NCBI GenBank assembly: GCA_029288035.1
Contig: JARFPZ010000112.1
Location: 1-34,729, forward strand
DNA: 34,729 bases
Direction: 5' to 3'
Origin: Desulfosarcina sp.
GTDB taxonomy: Bacteria; Desulfobacterota; Desulfobacteria; Desulfobacterales; JAFDCJ01
The position numbers and the translations under genes were made by a program. Positions 33,166 to 34,729 of this stretch are shown here, in pieces. Under the pieces are notes generated by a model. It did not search any database. It was not told the DNA's origin and worked only from the letters and a program-made list of their open reading frames with translations. Position 1 is the first letter of the stretch. The number at the start of each line of letters is the position of its first letter.

Positions 33166-34729
33166 CTAGCCCGTCAACTCTTGTAAGTGCTCTCTGGCAA
33201 ATTGGATCGTATCGTCCAATGTGAGGGCCAACTGATAGTAGCGGATGGCCTTTTGTTTTTCGCCCATTTGGCGGTAGTTGGCGGCAATATTGGCATAATC
33301 AATGGCGGAAGAAGGATCAAGTTCAATCACTTTCTTAAAGTCTTTAATGGCTCTTTCGTGCTCTTTTAATTTAAAGTGACAGAATCCTTTCAAATTGTGA
33401 ATGTCCGTTCTGCGGCTATCCAATTTTTCTCCTTCCAGAAGTATCTCAAGGGCTTGACGATATTCTCCCATTTCTTTTAACGCAACCGCCAAGTAAGAAT
33501 AAATGCTTGGAATGTCCTGCTGGGTGGGATTGAGTGTCAAGGAACGTTGTAAACATGCCAGGGCCGTTTTCGGATCGTTGACTGCCAAGTTACATGCGCC
33601 CAAGTAAAAGTGAACATAATACTTACCCGGCAGCATCTTGTCGATGGCTTCCAGTTCCAAAATAGCTTCCGAAGCCGGTTTGTTTTCAAAAATATGTTTG
33701 GTCGAAAACATGGCAACGCTGGTTCCCAGCGATCTTTCTCTGAAATGGGCGCCGGGAATGATGGTATAAAAGGCGGGTATCGCAAGTTGTGAGTGTGTGG
33801 TGTCTATTGCCAGTACCTCCATGTCGATCGCCGCCAAAGCGGAAAGACAGTTGAGGATTTCTGTTTTCAAATTGTTGTCTGAGAGATCGGGAAGTTCGTT
33901 GATATCTAATTCTTTACCAGAATTTATCACGAAATCGGCTTCTTCGAGGGCGCTGAATTTCGGCAGACCACTGGCGACATAGTTGGATCCGGTGTTAAAA
34001 TCTCCAGCCAGTTGTGCGACTTCCGTCAGGGCCCGGCTCAGGGCTTTTTGTGGATCCGGGGTGGTACCCGCGGTCCAGACGATTTCGCTCAAATGCGGGA
34101 AAGTGGTCGGATCATGTGCCAGGGCACCTACGGTGGGTATACCAGTATCCAGTGAAAAATCTGATAAATAGACATCTACGCCGGCATTTCTGTATTTTTG
34201 CAGCATTTCCACTGCCAGCGGATCGGAGACCGATTGCGGTCGAATTGCAGCGACCTTCAATTTTTTATGGCTAACGACCGATGAGGTGTGGCGTTCCACG
34301 ATTTCACAAATACCTTGGATCAATGCTTCCTCCTGACAATTGCCGGCCGACGGACCATTAAACTCATTGATGGAAAAAAACCAATCAAATGGAATCAGAA
34401 TCTCTTTTCCCCGGGTGAGATTGTAGCCACGCGTCCATTTTAGTGGTAAATTCTCAAATATTTTTTGGGAAAGCGGCAAATCATCCGATTCATCGTGGAC
34501 GGATTTTGCAATCATTTCAAAAGTAATGGCCTCTGTTTTGACATTGGCATATGTATCTATGAAAAAGTTATCCGAATTCGCCGCAAATCTAAAAAAGCTG
34601 AACCGTTCCGCCAGTTCCATCACGGCGCTGGCTTCCGCCTGCGAGGGGGTTCCGCCTTTGCCCATCTGTTTTTTGGTTCCAATGACCGCTGCGGCATCCT
34701 TACCGCAGGTGCTGAAATAAATCGGGATG
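33166..34729 (-). CDS. YcaO-domain protein with C-terminal TPRs, 5'-truncated
   Basis: The gene runs off the right end: 21 in-frame codons precede the first ATG (34665), and that ATG lies inside the YcaO motif GKGGTPSQAEASAVMELAER, so it is not the start. 520 residues are visible. The YcaO domain (about 1-370) shows the ATP-binding Glu-rich segments ASAVMELAERF, QGICEIVERHT and RALTEVAQL. From about 370 on there are at least four TPR repeats (ALACLQRSLTLNP, AIKDFKKVIELDPSS, AIRYYQLALTLD). YcaO enzymes activate amide backbones with ATP to make azolines, thioamides or amidines. No precursor peptide, TfuA or dehydrogenase is in the window. The role here is unknown. Confidence 0.88.
   Translation of the reverse strand, partial: IPIYFSTCGKDAAAVIGTKKQMGKGGTPSQAEASAVMELAERFSFFRFAANSDNFFIDTYANVKTEAITFEMIAKSVHDESDDLPLSQKIFENLPLKWTRGYNLTRGKEILIPFDWFFSINEFNGPSAGNCQEEALIQGICEIVERHTSSVVSHKKLKVAAIRPQSVSDPLAVEMLQKYRNAGVDVYLSDFSLDTGIPTVGALAHDPTTFPHLSEIVWTAGTTPDPQKALSRALTEVAQLAGDFNTGSNYVASGLPKFSALEEADFVINSGKELDINELPDLSDNNLKTEILNCLSALAAIDMEVLAIDTTHSQLAIPAFYTIIPGAHFRERSLGTSVAMFSTKHIFENKPASEAILELEAIDKMLPGKYYVHFYLGACNLAVNDPKTALACLQRSLTLNPTQQDIPSIYSYLAVALKEMGEYRQALEILLEGEKLDSRRTDIHNLKGFCHFKLKEHERAIKDFKKVIELDPSSAIDYANIAANYRQMGEKQKAIRYYQLALTLDDTIQFAREHLQELTG

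Overview
This 34.7 kb window looks like a chromosomal contig from an anaerobic deltaproteobacterium (Desulfobacterota, probably Desulfobacterales-like). That assignment is inference. It rests on a ferredoxin-dependent 2-oxoacid oxidoreductase operon (korDABC), a ThrH-type threonine/serine enzyme next to homoserine dehydrogenase, HldE (Gram-negative LPS heptose), FolE2, a short-form phosphatidylserine decarboxylase and a YcaO-TPR protein. Almost everything is housekeeping. No phage, IS element, CRISPR array or complete defence island was seen. The first 28 bases are Illumina Nextera adapter, so the left end is a raw assembly edge, and the right end cuts a gene.

Layout. 1-28 is adapter. 29-950 is AT-rich and poor in genes, with a decayed-looking minus-strand reading frame that ends in a terminator. 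954-1030 is an initiator tRNA with its own promoter and terminator. 1097-5055 (minus) reads hom-thrH-thioesterase-hldE. The hom/purM divergent region carries a perfect palindrome whose two arms hold the -35 boxes of both promoters. 5215-7447 (plus) holds purM and tsaD; 7543-8547 (minus) is nagZ. 8548-9351 is an 800-bp gap with a candidate structured RNA (minus strand, own promoter, nested stems, terminator). 9352-10681 (minus) holds a small Cys protein and mltG. 11066-13786 is korDABC, converging on a prepilin peptidase. 15009-22638 is a long plus-strand run: lon, tsaB, psd, asd, greA, rpoZ, a ttcA-like gene and folE2. 22643-26618 (minus) holds a D,D-carboxypeptidase, dtd and tex. 26957-30286 holds a membrane GAF/class III nucleotide cyclase and a YqgE/AlgH protein. 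30303-30455 (minus) is a 50-residue Cys/Lys-rich gene. 30721-32997 is a dynamin-like GTPase. 33166-34729 (minus) is a 5'-truncated YcaO-TPR gene.

Together the genes cover aspartate-family amino acids (asd, hom, thrH), purines (purM), t6A tRNA modification (tsaB, tsaD), tRNA thiolation and quality control (ttcA-like, dtd), cell-wall synthesis and recycling (mltG, nagZ, D,D-carboxypeptidase), lipid and LPS synthesis (psd, hldE), transcription (greA, rpoZ), proteolysis (lon) and ferredoxin-linked carbon metabolism (kor). The least explained parts are the structured RNA at about 8.8-9.2 kb, the two small Cys-containing proteins, the GTPase and the YcaO-TPR gene.
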